NCBI GenBank assembly: GCA_008973525.1
Contig: WACJ01000099.1
Span: 248,001-312,000 of the forward strand
Direction: 5' to 3'
Source of the DNA: Stenopsyche tienmushanensis
Taxonomy: Eukaryota > Arthropoda > Insecta > Trichoptera > Stenopsychidae
DNA length: 64,000 nt
In this document: positions 47,302 to 59,338 of the stretch, piece after piece
Layout of the letters: every line of letters begins with the position of its first letter
How positions within the stretch are numbered: position 1 is the first letter of the stretch
Notes under the pieces: generated by a model
What the model saw: the letters and a program-made list of their open reading frames with translations, nothing else
Databases searched by the model: none
Told to the model about the DNA's origin: nothing
Program-made: the position numbers and the translations under genes

Positions 47302-48571
47302 CACTTGGGTCTGTTTTTGCGCGGTAGGTATGTTCCAAGCGTCTTCCATAAAACAATTCGCATAAAAAAGACTTGAACTACGTCATTGAGATTTGAAAGC
47401 CCGTTCAGAATTTGATTCATGCTCAATAAATAAATCCAATTAATTGCAAAGTTGACTAGCTTATTGTATAATATTTAGAGTTAAGGGAGGCAGGAGTTTC
47501 TTCCACTTTAATATCGTCTTCTGTTTTTTCGCTGCCGTGTAAAATCAAATCAATAATATCATCCAATCCCGAGATCCCGGACAGATTTGGGTGCTCATGA
47601 ATCCCGGGATTAATAAACGTAATACCGAAAAATTCGGGATTCAATTTTTTATCTAACAAAACACCTCACCAGTACGAGGAAGGCTACTAAATCGAGATAT
47701 TCCCGCCGAAGTCTGTTCGCTTGGAAACAGTGGCGTAACTATTAATAGGCGAGCTTATGCGATGCCTATGGGCAGTAACTGTCTAATTTATGTATACATT
47801 TATAGAGTACATATGGTAGATATACGGTGATGTATTTACTACACCTCGACTCTAATAATGGAAATATCGATATGAAATATAATAGATACGGGCTTCAGAA
47901 TTTTTGTGTTCCTCCGTAGTATAATTACGAATCACACCAAAGTATTATAGTATATAAGTATCGATCTGCAGCGACGGAAATAAATAATTTGTCGGAAAAA
48001 CGGGAATTTTGCGAGTTTTAATCCGTGCATCAGCAAAAAGGAATTTTATCAGGCAATCAGAGTATTCACACTATCGGATCGTTCCAATTCCGTATAAGAA
48101 TATTTGATTTATTGATTATAAACAAATAGGCTTATTAGTAATTTTTGATAATATTTATAAATGTAATTTCTTAAACTATTGAAAATTCCGATCCCGGGAT
48201 TGTCTAATGCAACCCCGAAATACCAGGATCGAAATTTTGGCTCTGGATTAGATTCCCTATTCTTCACCAAGTTGATTTATCAAAGTAAAGATTTCAGCTG
48301 GCAATGTCGTCAATTTAGCCATCTGTAATACATTAGGGCCAAACTGCTTTAAAACTTTTTCCAAACTTAAGGTACAGGTATTGAATAATTCTCTAGTTTA
48401 TCCAGTATATGTCGATAAGTTTTCTTTATATAATATAGATTTTATTTATGCGCATTCGCATAAAAAAAGCTTTGTTATCTATTGCAAAATGAGGGAAAGG
48501 TTTCATATTTTTTTTAAGTCGCATGACTTCAAATTCGCATTAAAAAAATCGCATAAAAACAGATCCAAGTG
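47302..48571. mobile_element. Family D Tigger-like element, copy 2, split by a family B insertion
   Basis: The ends CACTTGGGTCTGTTTTTGCG and (reverse complement of the right) CACTTGGATCTGTTTTTATG are bracketed by TA at 47300-47301 and 48572-48573. The outer parts match 21757-22393. Without the insert it would be about 570 bp. A minus-strand remnant reads DDIIDLILHGSEKTEDDI near 47500, possibly a transposase C-terminus. Confidence 0.82.
47562..48259 (+). mobile_element. Family B hAT MITE nested in family D
   Basis: It runs from CCAATCCCGAGATCCCGGAC to GGATTAGATTCCCTA. The first few bases of its left terminus are lost, so a target duplication cannot be read. The interior matches the 50.5 and 52.4 kb copies. 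Confidence 0.8.
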
Positions 48572-48573
48572 TA

Positions 48574-49626
48574 TTTCATATTTTTCTACAACTGGACTAA
48601 ATTAATTTATGCTTATCATAATAATCTAGTCCGTAAACTATCTTAGTATTCTTACTGAATATATGTATATTTCTACACAAACATTTTACTTTAATGATAT
48701 ATAATAGAAATGGATGCCATCATTCGAATAAATACAGTATCTTTTAATGCAGATTTTGACACATTTCCTTTAATTTCCTTTATTGTTCTTTGAATTTATT
48801 AGTCTTTAAATTGCAATTTTAGTTGAAGATTTATATGATCATATAAAAAATGAAAAATCATCATCACCAAATTGAAACCAAAGGCAGCGATCGAAATTTT
48901 GCACCCATTTCTACATTTTTTTTAAATTTCATTCCAATTAAAATATACAAAGTTGCTTTTAAGTCCACAAGTAGTCTATGTTAATTGTCGTTAAATGAAC
49001 GCAATATACTTTCGATATAAGATGGCTAGGGCTTTGGTAGACGTGGATAAAATTGTAATGCATAATTGAAGTATTGCAAATTTTAAAGCATTGCAATATT
49101 AAGTAAATATTATATTTATTATAAGCAGCTACGATATATTATATATATCAGATATGAGACATTTATGCAGTATTTATTTGCAGGTCTTACATTTTTTAAT
49201 GAATTTCTACCGTATCAACTTCAGTATGATTATATGCGTTTTTAGATAAACTTTAATACAATTCCACATAGAAAGTCTGCCTAATTTTTCAACAAAATAT
49301 ATAGACGTCTCTGTGTTATTTTTGCATATGTGCGTTTTTCTATGGAGCATATCAATCGCATATAAATGAATTAGACTGCATTGCAATCCAATGTCGTATA
49401 ATGCCGCTGAAAATTTCTATAGCTGCTGGAAGCTCCATTTGTATGGAGAGATTTTTAATAAACGCATGAAATATTTTCCATTCAAACGTCCTACCCAAGT
49501 TATATAAATTAATTTGTTGGGATCATTCCGAAAGATTGCTGTCAATCCGCCTTTGATCTATTATAGATAAGTAACTCGATGGATTAAAAACGAAATTCTT
49601 TCATAATTTAAGGATTTATATTTGTA
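48574..49626. other. Intergenic stretch with one diverged repeat
   Basis: The segment 48890-49090 is the partner of the repeat at 33830-34130. Nothing else was recognised. Confidence 0.4.
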
Positions 49627-50300
49627 CACCAGGGACGTAACAAGGGGGTGGCAAAGCAGGCGCCCGCCACGGGCCAGCCGTTAAATTAATGGTTTTTATT
49701 TCACTTGACCATTCTACTTTACATGAATCAACACTGATGACTCTGTCTATTTTTATAATATATACTATGTTGTATAATCGCTCTCTTTATCATTATCACT
49801 TAAACATTAGCAGAGCTTTAACAAGGGTATGAAGCGCCCGTAGCAAATATATAACTTCCACTCTCCCCCCTCCACCCGGATTATAAATGTAATATATTAA
49901 ATATTATCATAATATACAAAGATAGCCCCAACAGTACCCGACCTAACGTATCAATATGGCGGTTATTGTTTTAAAAAAATACCATGATAGAAAGTATCTA
50001 GACGCTACGTTGCTTCCGTAATTGTACAGTTCGTAAAAAATGCCGCAAAAAGCACAAAAAAAAGGATGGTCACAAGGTTTGCATGTCCAATCGGTCCACT
50101 TTTCGAACCGCTGATATGACGAATGAGCACCTCGCGATCGGATGTTATACCTGAACATGTCTACAGAGCGATTACACACTCTTATTATAAAACTAAGCTG
50201 TTTGAAGAAGACTGAATGTCAGCGATCCGAAAAGCGGACCGGGTGGACACACACAGACTTTGTGGCCTCTTTTAGGGTTTTTTGCAACATTTTCGGGAAT
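49627..50300. repeat. Rearranged cluster of family A pieces in both orientations
   Basis: It starts with a right end in reverse (CAGGGACGTAACAAGGGGGT ... GCAGGCGCCCGCCACGGG). A left end in forward orientation follows at about 49812 (AACAAGGGTATGAAGCGCCC) and runs through the hairpin block to about 50215. At 50216-50300 comes a reversed hairpin block (GATCCGAAAAGCGGACCGGG). At least two inversions or nested insertions are needed. Confidence 0.65.
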
Positions 50301-50479
50301 AAATATTAATATATAGCATTTATAATAGTATTATATAACTTTTTTAAAAATTGATTTATTACACCTAATTTCCATATTTATACATGTTTATCAAAATAAG
50401 TTCCATCTTAATTGGCTCCACTCTCCACAATTTGAATATAGTGTTCGAATAGATTAAGTATGTACATATCATCCATGAT

Positions 50480-51066
50480 TAGGGAATCCAATCCCGGGAT
50501 CCCGGACAGTTTTAGGTACTTAAGAATCCCGGGACTAGTAAACGTAATCTCGAAAAATTCGGTATTGAAATTTTTATCTAACAGAAATCGTACACTTCAC
50601 CAACACGATGAAGGCTACTAAATCAAGACATTCCCGCCGAAATCTGGACGCTTGGAAACGGTGGCGTAACTACTAATTTGTGAGCTCAGGCGACGCCTAG
50701 CGGCAGGAACTGTCTGTGTTTTTCAAATTGTTGTATTAACCTTTCCCTACCGGTGATGTATTTACTACACCTCGACTCCAATAATGGGAATATCGATATG
50801 AAATATAATAGATACGGGCTTCAGAATTTTTATATTCCTCCATAGTATAATTACGAATCACATCAAATATTATAGTATATAAGTATTCATCTGCAGCGGC
50901 GAAAATAAATAATTTTATATTAAACAAATTGACTTATTAGTAATTTTTGATCAAATTTATCAATGTATTATCTTAAAATATTGGGATTCCGGGACTGATT
51001 CCGGGATTGTCTAATGAAATCTCGAAATCCCGGGATCGAAATTTTAGCTCGGGATTTGATTCCCTA
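50480..51066 (+). mobile_element. Family B hAT MITE with near-perfect 8-bp target duplication
   Basis: The element is 587 bp, from TAGGGAATCCAATCCCGGGA to GGATTTGATTCCCTA. The flanks TCCATGAT (50472-50479) and TACATGAT (51067-51074) agree at 7 of 8 positions, as expected for hAT. It lacks the transposase tail present in the 52.4 kb copy. Confidence 0.9.
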
Positions 51067-51074
51067 TACATGAT

Positions 51075-52349
51075 GCATTGGATTCTGAAACGATTCCAAT
51101 CGAAAAGAAATGCATCGGTATCGCTTGAAGATAAAATGATCTCGATCTCGATAGCTATCTGAGATAAATCGATGATAGCTAGATAAAAGAATGATGACAT
51201 AACAATGTTTGATTATTTATTTTTATTATTGAATTACATCAAAATCGATTAGCCAGGAATATCGGCGCCATACAGCATAATCGTCTTTGAATCTCCTAGT
51301 ATTTGACGATTTAATATCGTATCTTTTATGTCCGATAAATTCAAAAATAGCCACCCATAATCTTATAAATACCATTGCATAATCGAAGACTTATGGACAT
51401 TCTCAATTTCAATTCGCCGTGTCTCGCATCAATCGCATGTATGCGTTTCGTGTTCATACGGACAATTGCGATTTATTGACTAAAATTCTCAAATACACCG
51501 ACTTACATAGAAACCACCCCAATTTCACCCCTATGGACCGACATTCCGATCGTACACTCCATCCAAAAAACATCCCAAACTTTTTCAACTTCACTAACAT
51601 TCCGCCAAAAGCATGTAACTATTTTTTAAATTTATAAACCTATATAACAAATATATTTTTTTCTGTATTACTAAATCCACATTCTACGATGAAATTGTCA
51701 CGCTGCAAATCCGCATTTATTTTGCAGTTTTTCCTCATTTTCAACTGCGTCTGAATACATCACAAGCGTAATTGCGTTTCATCATATCTTGTGAGTGATT
51801 ATTTGATGCGAATAAATTGTTTTGTTGTTTGTTTTATCTGATTTGCTATAAATATTATGTCATCACTATTATTTATCATTTTTGAAGCTCTGCGACCTAT
51901 TGGTATGATGCAATTTCAGCACTTTACATTGGAATTGGCGGGTAATAAACGATTCGAAAAATCAATTTTTGTTGGTAAATCTAATCAGGAATATGTTCCC
52001 AAAGCTTCACATAAAAATTCTAATATAAGCACTAATTTGAACGCACTCCGATTTAATTTTTAAAAATCATTATCAAAAAATTATTGATCAATTGCTTTAA
52101 AATCTTGTATGAAGTGTTTTTATTTTATATAAATCGATATTTACCAAATTTTGCGATGATTTTATTGTTAAATTAATGTTATTTATAGCAAAAAGTTTAC
52201 AAAATGTGCTAAAAAAGAGTACCACTTTGAATAAACACCTTTAAAAATGCATTTTTTTAAAACTTGGTTTATGTTTTTAGAAAATATATTGCAATAAAAA
52301 TAAAAATATTACATTGATTGCAAATAAAAATTATGACTTCACATTGTCC
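51075..52349. other. Intergenic stretch, no supported feature
   Basis: AT-rich and unique in the window. Frames at 51419-51637 and 51857-52063 are unsupported. Confidence 0.35.
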
Positions 52350-52357
52350 GTAAGCAG

Positions 52358-53142
52358 TAGGTAATCCAATCCCGGGATCCCGGATAGTTTTGGGTGCTCA
52401 TGAATCCCGGGATTATTAAACGTAATCCCGAAAAAATCGGGATTGAAATTTTTATCTAACAGAAATCGTACACCTCACCAAAACGATGAAGGCTACTAAA
52501 TCGAGACATTCCCGCCGAAATCTGAACGCTTGGAAACAGTGGCGTAACTACTAATTGGCGAGCTTAGGCGACGCCTAGGGGCAGTAACTGTCTATGCGTT
52601 TCAAATTGTTATATTAACCTTTCCCTACCGGTGATGTATTTACTACACATCGACTCTAATAATTTGAATATCGATATGAAATATAATAGATACGGGCTTC
52701 AGAATTTTTGTATTCCTCCGTAATATAATTAGGAAGGTTCACGCAGTCATCAACTCGAACTAGCATTTAAATATGTGATGACGATACCTCCAACGAGTGT
52801 GGAGGCTGAGCGTGCATTTTCAGCAGTTACCTGGCTACCAAAATCAGATCCAGACTAAATGACGAAACACTCGATGCTTTAATGTTACTTCGGGCATATT
52901 TTCAAAATAATATTTGAAATTTTTAGTGTTTTATTTATCTATTTTTGTATTTTTATCTTTTATTAAATAAATAAAATTTTTTCGCCTTCAGATTACTTTT
53001 TATATTAAATAAATGGACTTTTTGAACAAATTTATTAATCTATTTAAAATACACTACCGGGATTCCGGGACCGATCCCGGGATGGTCTAATGCAATCCCG
53101 AAATTCTGGGATCGAAATTTTGGCTCGGGATTCGATTACCTA
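52358..53142 (+). mobile_element. Family B hAT element with perfect 8-bp target duplication
   Basis: The 785-bp element runs from TAGGTAATCCAATCCCGGGA to GGGATTCGATTACCTA. GTAAGCAG lies on both sides (52350-52357 and 53143-53150). The ends are inverted repeats of about 16 bp with CCCGGGAT-rich subterminal arrays. It keeps a transposase tail (52750-52917) that the shorter copies lost, which ties the family to hAT. Confidence 0.95.
52750..52917 (+). pseudogene. hAT transposase C-terminal dimerisation-domain relic
   Basis: The plus strand reads MTIPPTSVEAERAFSAVTWL, the hallmark P.(S/T)..SER.FS motif of the hAT C-terminal domain. After a one-base shift comes a sequence like LNDETLDALMLLRAYFQ, also typical of this domain. 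It lies inside the family B element. Confidence 0.85.
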
Positions 53143-53224
53143 GTAAGCAGTAAACTCTGATGGCTACTTTCCATGGGTAGCATTTTATTTCCGATGGAAA
53201 TGTTTCAAAATTTTTTTGCTCATC

Positions 53225-53545
53225 AAAAAATTCAAAAGCTTATCTGTCAGAACCGTTGCAGCGTGTATGAAGCTTGTACATAAATAAATAAACACACAAT
53301 ATTCGGTATTTTTTTTAAGTAAACATAAACAATACACTTGAAATAGATTTATTATATCATTGTTGGTCGATACATTTGGGTTAAGGATCTATACAATAGT
53401 ATGATGTACGCAAGATATTCTCTCCGTTTCTATTTCTCTCCAAACTCAACGTGCAAGCCACTCTCCGTCTCTGTCTGTCTCCGAGCTCAAAATGTAAGAA
53501 TGCTCTTTTTGAATCACTGGAATTCGGACACAAACCAAGGTTTTG
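53225..53545 (-). repeat. Uninterrupted copy of the repeat hosting family A (empty site)
   Basis: On the minus strand, the block ending AACCCAAATGTATCGACC runs directly into TTCAAGTGTATTGTTTATGT and on to GCTTCATACACGCTGC. At 25.6-26.5 kb a 549-bp family A element separates the same blocks. Confidence 0.75.
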
Positions 53546-53597
53546 GCATATTTGTAAATTTGAGATAATTGCCTCAAAATATGATGTTGACAAAATA

Positions 53598-53936
53598 TGA
53601 CCCGGGCAGCTCCCCGCTCCTACGTACTCGTCGGGATGGCTACGCTAACGTACGGGTCCGTTCTTATTTCGGATCATGTGTAGCCGGACGAATGGATGGG
53701 GATGGAAGGGCGTCGAATAAAACGACTATCTTCTCTAGATGACTCTTTATTCACACAAAAGAGAGAGATCTGGCTGCGAGAAGGACGTATTCCCGCAGTC
53801 AAGGCCAACCAATGACTCATTTCGACTCCCGCCTCTTGCGCGTCACCACCTAACCGGCAACGGTGCACGCGCAAAAAGCGATCGTCGGTACCGCATGTGC
53901 AATGTCCCCACAGCGCCACAGAAGATGGCGCTGTTA
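53598..53936 (-). mobile_element. Possible solo LTR, GC-rich
   Basis: The 339-bp GC-rich segment is bracketed by AAATA (53593-53597 and 53937-53941). On the minus strand it contains AATAAAGAGTCATC in a position suiting an LTR poly(A) signal. The ends are TAACAGCGCC and CCCGGGTCA rather than a clean TG...CA. No internal retrotransposon sequence adjoins, and no second copy exists in the window. Confidence 0.35.
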
Positions 53937-53941
53937 AAATA

Positions 53942-55324
53942 GCACGTTGCAACTAGAGAGAGACGGATGATGTCGCTGTTAATCTGCGAATTAAATGTAT
54001 TAAAGAACGAGCGAATGGACACTACGAGTAATGTAGTTGATTGATTTTGCAAGAACTTTCTATATTATATTACAATGTGGTCTATCAGTGCCAGTTTCAA
54101 ATACAATTTTTCGGAATCAAGTGGTTGGACTGGTATCTCAATCATCTTGGTTTCGAATCCTACGGGAGATGTGGCTGGCGACCACATTTTTAAAAACATA
54201 TATACGCCATGAAAAACCGTGTCAAAATGTTTGGTAATAGTCCCATAAAAGAAACAATATCCATAATCATGTCCGCCAATGTTTTCTTAACAGGATCAAA
54301 AACTACCCCCGAGTAATGGTTTCGTCCAGGTAGTGAATATCCCAGTGTTCATGTGATCTTTCGTCGATTTTGTAAAATAATCTATTAAAAATTATTATGA
54401 ATACTCTTCGGTTATTTCCTCAAATATCCGAATATGAAATCATTAGTACTAATTGCATTTATGTTTGCATTATAAGCCACCACAGTTTTGCGGTGGGAGC
54501 GCATACATTGAAAATGTTGCAAGAATGAAAACATAATCAAATAATGGGAGAGCTCATGTAAGAGATTAGGGGATGAAATGCGGTCATTTTTTAATCATAA
54601 CACATCTTATTTGTTCAAGGGTAGAGCTATTTATCTATACAACGTGTTTTGCACATGGTTTGTCACGTAAAATGTGCGAACGAATGAAAAATGTCGGCTT
54701 CTAGATTATTTAAACTTTTAATTCAAAATCTTGCACGGTCTTCAGACCTGACACCACTGGATACCTTTGTCTAGGGACGTGTCCTATTAAAAATGAAAGA
54801 GAAAATGCTACTTAAGAAAATTACAGTTGAAATAAGGAAAAGGTGTCGTGCATACATACGAATCAGAGGTGGCCAATTTAAATCAATTTTATAAACAAAT
54901 TTAATAAAAATTTCATAGGCATAAAAATATTTTCTTAACCCTGACCCTGCCAAACTGGTACCTCTTCAAGTTTAACGACTTATTGAATGATTTGTATGGC
55001 ATGTAGCATATCGTTGGAAATGGTAATAGATTTTTTTTAAATGAAAGTAAGTTCAAAATAGTTATCCTATTATTAATAATATTCTATTTCGACAACCCTG
55101 ATACTTAACACATAGGGCATATAACAGAAACGTAACAAAAGACTCCCCTAACCCTCAAAAATAATTTTTGATCGTGAAGACATTAATTTATTTTTCATGT
55201 TTTTATTATAATTTACTAGCGAATACCAGGCATGCGTTGCAAAGCCATAAGATCGACTTTACCACCGTATTGCGCGCGCATCATTTCTCTCCTCGTCCTC
55301 ACAGTCCAAGCTTCATTTCACCAG
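53942..55324. other. Intergenic stretch with a mariner-like scrap
   Basis: At 54734-54780 a frame reads ARSSDLTPLDTF, resembling the RSPDLTPLDFFLWG block of mariner enzymes. The same block appears at 56550-56660. Nothing else was recognised. Confidence 0.45.
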
Positions 55325-55478
55325 AACAATATGCGCCAATATGGTGCATCCATACAATATTGCTTATGTTATTCCCGCAAGTATAAATATTAAGTTGACA
55401 AAGTTTTATCGCAATAGGATGAACGGTATGGAAGCGCATTAAATACGTACAAACAAAAATTAATTTTTAAATATTAGA
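55325..55478 (-). repeat. Interspersed repeat, copy 4 (reversed)
   Basis: On the minus strand it reads from the AATATTTAAAAATTAATTTT end through CCGTTCATCCTATTGCGATA and TTGCGGGAATAACATAAGC to a CATATTGGCGCATATTG block that the 7609 copy also has. It is the longest match to copy 1. Confidence 0.6.
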
Positions 55479-55768
55479 TATCCAAGTTTTTAGATATTAT
55501 GCTTACATATTGATATTTAAGTCATATTTTATCGTGATCAAAACAATAATATCTTTCATTTAATATCTAGAAGAAGTATGCAAATGTCCATCGACCATCC
55601 AATTCAAGCAACTTTTCTATATTCTTAAGTTCGTGATTGGGGTTGGGAAAATAGGAATAGGGGTAAGATCTGCTTCGGTTAGGTAAGGAAAAACAATAGC
55701 ACAAATATGCATATATATATATGTATGCTCAAAAGAATATTTTAATATGTTTTTTTGCAAAATATCTT

Positions 55769-56375
55769 TGGGACGTTTCTACCTTGTTGGTTCAAAAAAA
55801 ATTTTTTTCTTCGTGTATCAGAAAGAACAAATGTTTAAGAATACGTTCAGTAAATTTCAAGTCGATATAAATGAAAATCGCAAAGTTTTTGACCGACGAG
55901 CTGAGGAGATGTAAAACTTTAAACTACTTTTTCCAAGCTCATGGAAGTAATCCCACACGTCCTAGATGAGCATTATTTATGAAATTTAGCAGACATATGT
56001 ATAATAAACGTTTTCATCGTATAGACTATAATTATCGAAAAATGTTTAAAAGTGTTTATTTAATGAACAAAAAACTACAAAAAAATGCTGGTAAAAACAC
56101 AAACTTTTCTTCGATTGCTCACTATTTTTTTATTTTTCAACATTTCTTCTTAATTGTAGTCTAAGCTATACACAATATTATAGGAAGTAAAAATATATTT
56201 AATTTATTTGCTGCAAATAATTTGTTCAGGACTTATGACTTCCATGATGAAGAATGTCATCGCTCGCGCACCATCATATGTGTCCTCCCACTCCCAAAAC
56301 CATACTTTGTTAAAATTTAAAAAATATTTTTATATTCAATAAAGATCGCCTAGTCAACACACTGAATATCAATAT
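55769..56375 (-). mobile_element. Family F copy 3 with one TTAA-type terminus
   Basis: It starts GGGACGTTTCTACCTTGTTG, the inverse of the 36262-36283 terminus. The interior (CCACACGTCCTAGATGAGC, TGTTTATTTAATGAACAAAA) matches copy 2. No TTAA precedes the start, and the far end is not the expected inverse terminus. Confidence 0.65.
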
Positions 56376-56519
56376 TTTATATTTAAGCGTAAAAAAAATA
56401 ATAAAAACACCTTATCCTTATTTCAGCTGTAGTTGTCTGAAGTAATATTTCCTATTTCATTTTTGCAAAGGCGGCCCTTATTCCTTCATTAAGGATTTAT
56501 TTTATGGACACCTCTGTCG

Positions 56520-56660
56520 TGTAAATTAATTCGTTTGGCGGCCCTATTCCGTGGCTCGCACGGTCTCCAGATCTGACACCACTGGATTTCTTTGTCTGAG
56601 GACGTACCCTATTCCGTGGCTCGCACGGTCTGCAGACCTGACCCCGCTGGATTTCTTTAT
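56520..56660 (+). pseudogene. Duplicated scrap of a mariner-like transposase
   Basis: The unit CGTGGCTCGCACGGTCT and GACACCACTGGATTTCTTT occurs twice, at about 56545 and 56613, and reads SVARTVSRSDTTGF in one frame or LARSADLTPLDFF in another. The latter matches the last catalytic block of mariner enzymes. It is a small tandem duplication of about 68 bases. Confidence 0.6.
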
Positions 56661-56691
56661 TGACTCCACGTAAACTTGATGAACGTCTTAA

Positions 56692-57600
56692 GGCGTCTTC
56701 TCACTTTAGGCGCCTCAAAAATAGGCTATTTTCACGATTTTTTTTCGAGGATTTTCGCTAAAAATTATGTGATAAAATGGATTTTATGTAATAAACACAT
56801 CTTTCAAGTACATGAAAAAAAATTATTTTTATATTTTTGAACAATTATTATAATAAAACAGTAGCATCGAAAAACTCGTGTAGAAATGTTATGTTCGTGG
56901 CTTGTTGATGGTATCTCCGAGATGGGTCATTTGAAACAAAAAAATAAAAGAGTTTTAGATTCAGTATATCAGTGGCTATAGCGCATATCATCAGATTTTT
57001 GATATTTGCGAAAATAACAAAATGGCGCACGTTTTACGAAAAAGTAAAAAAAACGCGGTTTTTTTTGCAGTTTTTTGTAAAAAAAAATTACTTAAAATCA
57101 AAATTTCAAAAATCTGATAATATGCGCTATAGCCATAACTATGAAGAATATGTCATTCTAATTTCATGACAATCGGCCGGATAGTTTCAGAAACTTTATC
57201 AACAAGCCACCGAAAAACCTTGTTTTGAGATAAACGCGTTTAAAGTTTTGGTTGCAGAAAAATTGCCCAGACACAGCTGTTGAAACACTCGTTGTTATTT
57301 TGGGTATTTCCTCTGAAGATCTTCATAAATTGGTTTCAAAACCTCGTGAACATCCTCATCTAGAGCAGAAAGATGTTTAAAAGTTTCTATCTGATTGTTT
57401 TTCACCACTTTCTTGTATTTGCACCATGAGTCTGAATATCATGATGCTCTCAGGTAGTCACCTAACGGTCGCCCAAAAATGTAGTTAGACTCGTCCGATC
57501 TTTATGAAATTTCGATATAACATTTTTGAAGATATGTACTTTCAAAATTTAAAATAAAATAAAAATCGATTTTTTTAAATTTGTAAAGTGAGAAGACGCC
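56692..57600. mobile_element. Family E piggyBac-like MITE with TTAA duplication
   Basis: The 909-bp element opens GGCGTCTTCTCACTTTA and closes TAAAGTGAGAAGACGCC, a perfect 17-bp inverted repeat, with TTAA at 56688-56691 and 57601-57604. A second, internal inverted repeat (56973-57002 and 57106-57135) matches at 29 of 30 positions. No transposase remains. Another copy begins at 63887. Confidence 0.93.
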
Positions 57601-57604
57601 TTAA

Positions 57605-59338
57605 GTAATTACTATAATATATTTATAGTTAATTTAGATACGCTGTATTTGTAATGCTTCATACAATCCGTGACAATTTTATTGAATTTGAAACAACTGA
57701 TACGAGTAAAATAATTGTCTTCGATATGTCACGATGCAAATTGCATTAAGTGGAAGTTCTATGATCGCCATTGAAATAACATGACCGTGAAATGACGACT
57801 ATGAAGTGCATTGGCTGTCAAGGCGATTGTTTGTGTTGGCACTTAGTACGCAGATAAAGGTCGAATATGATTGCATCACGTGAATGCAATAAAATGAGCA
57901 TGTTTGTTGCACTATGCAAATGCATTGCTCTTCAGCTACCACTGATGCAGTGGATGCTTTTTCGACTTACAACGCTAAATAACTTTCGTGATGATCTTTC
58001 AACGAGACAATATAGATTATTACACCGCCATATATGCACTATTTTAATTAATACACCCTTGACCTCGCGCATATATGCAGTTTATCTGATATTTATTGAT
58101 TCATATTTTGATCAACATATGCTTTTATGCCGATTGACTAATTATTTTAAGTGCATTTAATTGCCAATGTCAAATTATTTATAATAAACATTAAACAATA
58201 TGACATTCGACCTTCTTAAACAGTAAATCCTTCCAGCAAAATTAACAATTTTTCGACCGAAACATAAAATACTTTAACGAATTTATTTAATCCATATTTC
58301 AAGAACACAAGCAAAGCACTTCAAGTTTTATATTACGTTTCAAATTAAAACATGTTCAAACATCCTTGACGAAAAGAATTGTAAAAAAATCATACTTCGG
58401 GTCTTTTCAAAATAAAATACAAGAGCATTGTTCATTTTATGCTGTTGTTGTGCGTACAATTTGCATTTAAGGGATAAACTAACTTTGACGGCCCAAAACA
58501 AGTCGATTTTCGACATTTTTTTTTACAGTAAATACACCGAATAATTAAACGATTCTTTTTGGGATTTATTATAGCGTTTTTATATAATACTAAAAAAATA
58601 AATTCATATTTAAAAAAATATATTATATACGTTTTTAAGACGTCAAAAAGGATGCAAGTCCGCAGCGTTCTTGTAGTTGCATGTTTCTGTAATTCGCGCC
58701 AAGAATCTGCGCCTCCCGGATAGTATGAATCTGCGCATTCCGGACAAAATTCGACTAATGAGGGGCTTCATTAATCGAATTCAAATGGCATTTTTCATAT
58801 TTTATTTTGAGTCTAGATATCAGCGGATAGCTAATCCATAATAATTAGGTAATACTTTTTTATCGAAGCACTTCATACAGAGTTCTTTCTATTTGTGCCC
58901 TTACTTTCCACTTGATGTTGACATTTTGACTCCCTTATTAGAGCAAAGACAATAAGGGTCCCTAACGGGAATCTTTGGTCTACAAACAGAAACCCTCCCT
59001 GCATGAAACACCCTAACCAATTGCGACCGCAGCGGTCTCAGAGCCATTGGGGCGCAATCTGGACGGAGTGATTACTTCGAGCGCATTTTGCGAATTTGCT
59101 GTAAAGCATTGAAATAAATTTAATTTCTTCACCAAAATTATGGACGTCATTCTTAAAAATATGTTAATATATGCGAAAAATGAAATAAAAAAAGACGATT
59201 TTTTTGACGTCATAAAGTGAGATAATCCCTTAAATATTTTCCAACATGGGCCAAAATAAAAAAGCTTATGCTTATATAGGTTGCAAAAAAAATGCAGATT
59301 TTCATATAAACGTAGTTTTATTTTTATACACTCGAACC
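57605..59338. other. Intergenic stretch with a short repeat
   Basis: The segment 59103-59229 shares blocks with 31337-31450 and ends ATAAAGTGAGATAATCCCTT, which resembles a decayed family E terminus next to TTAA. The rest has no identified content. Confidence 0.4.

Noticed and set aside
54130..54175. tRNA-like T-arm (GGTTTCGAATCC)
   Set aside because: The upstream sequence does not form an acceptor, D or anticodon arm.
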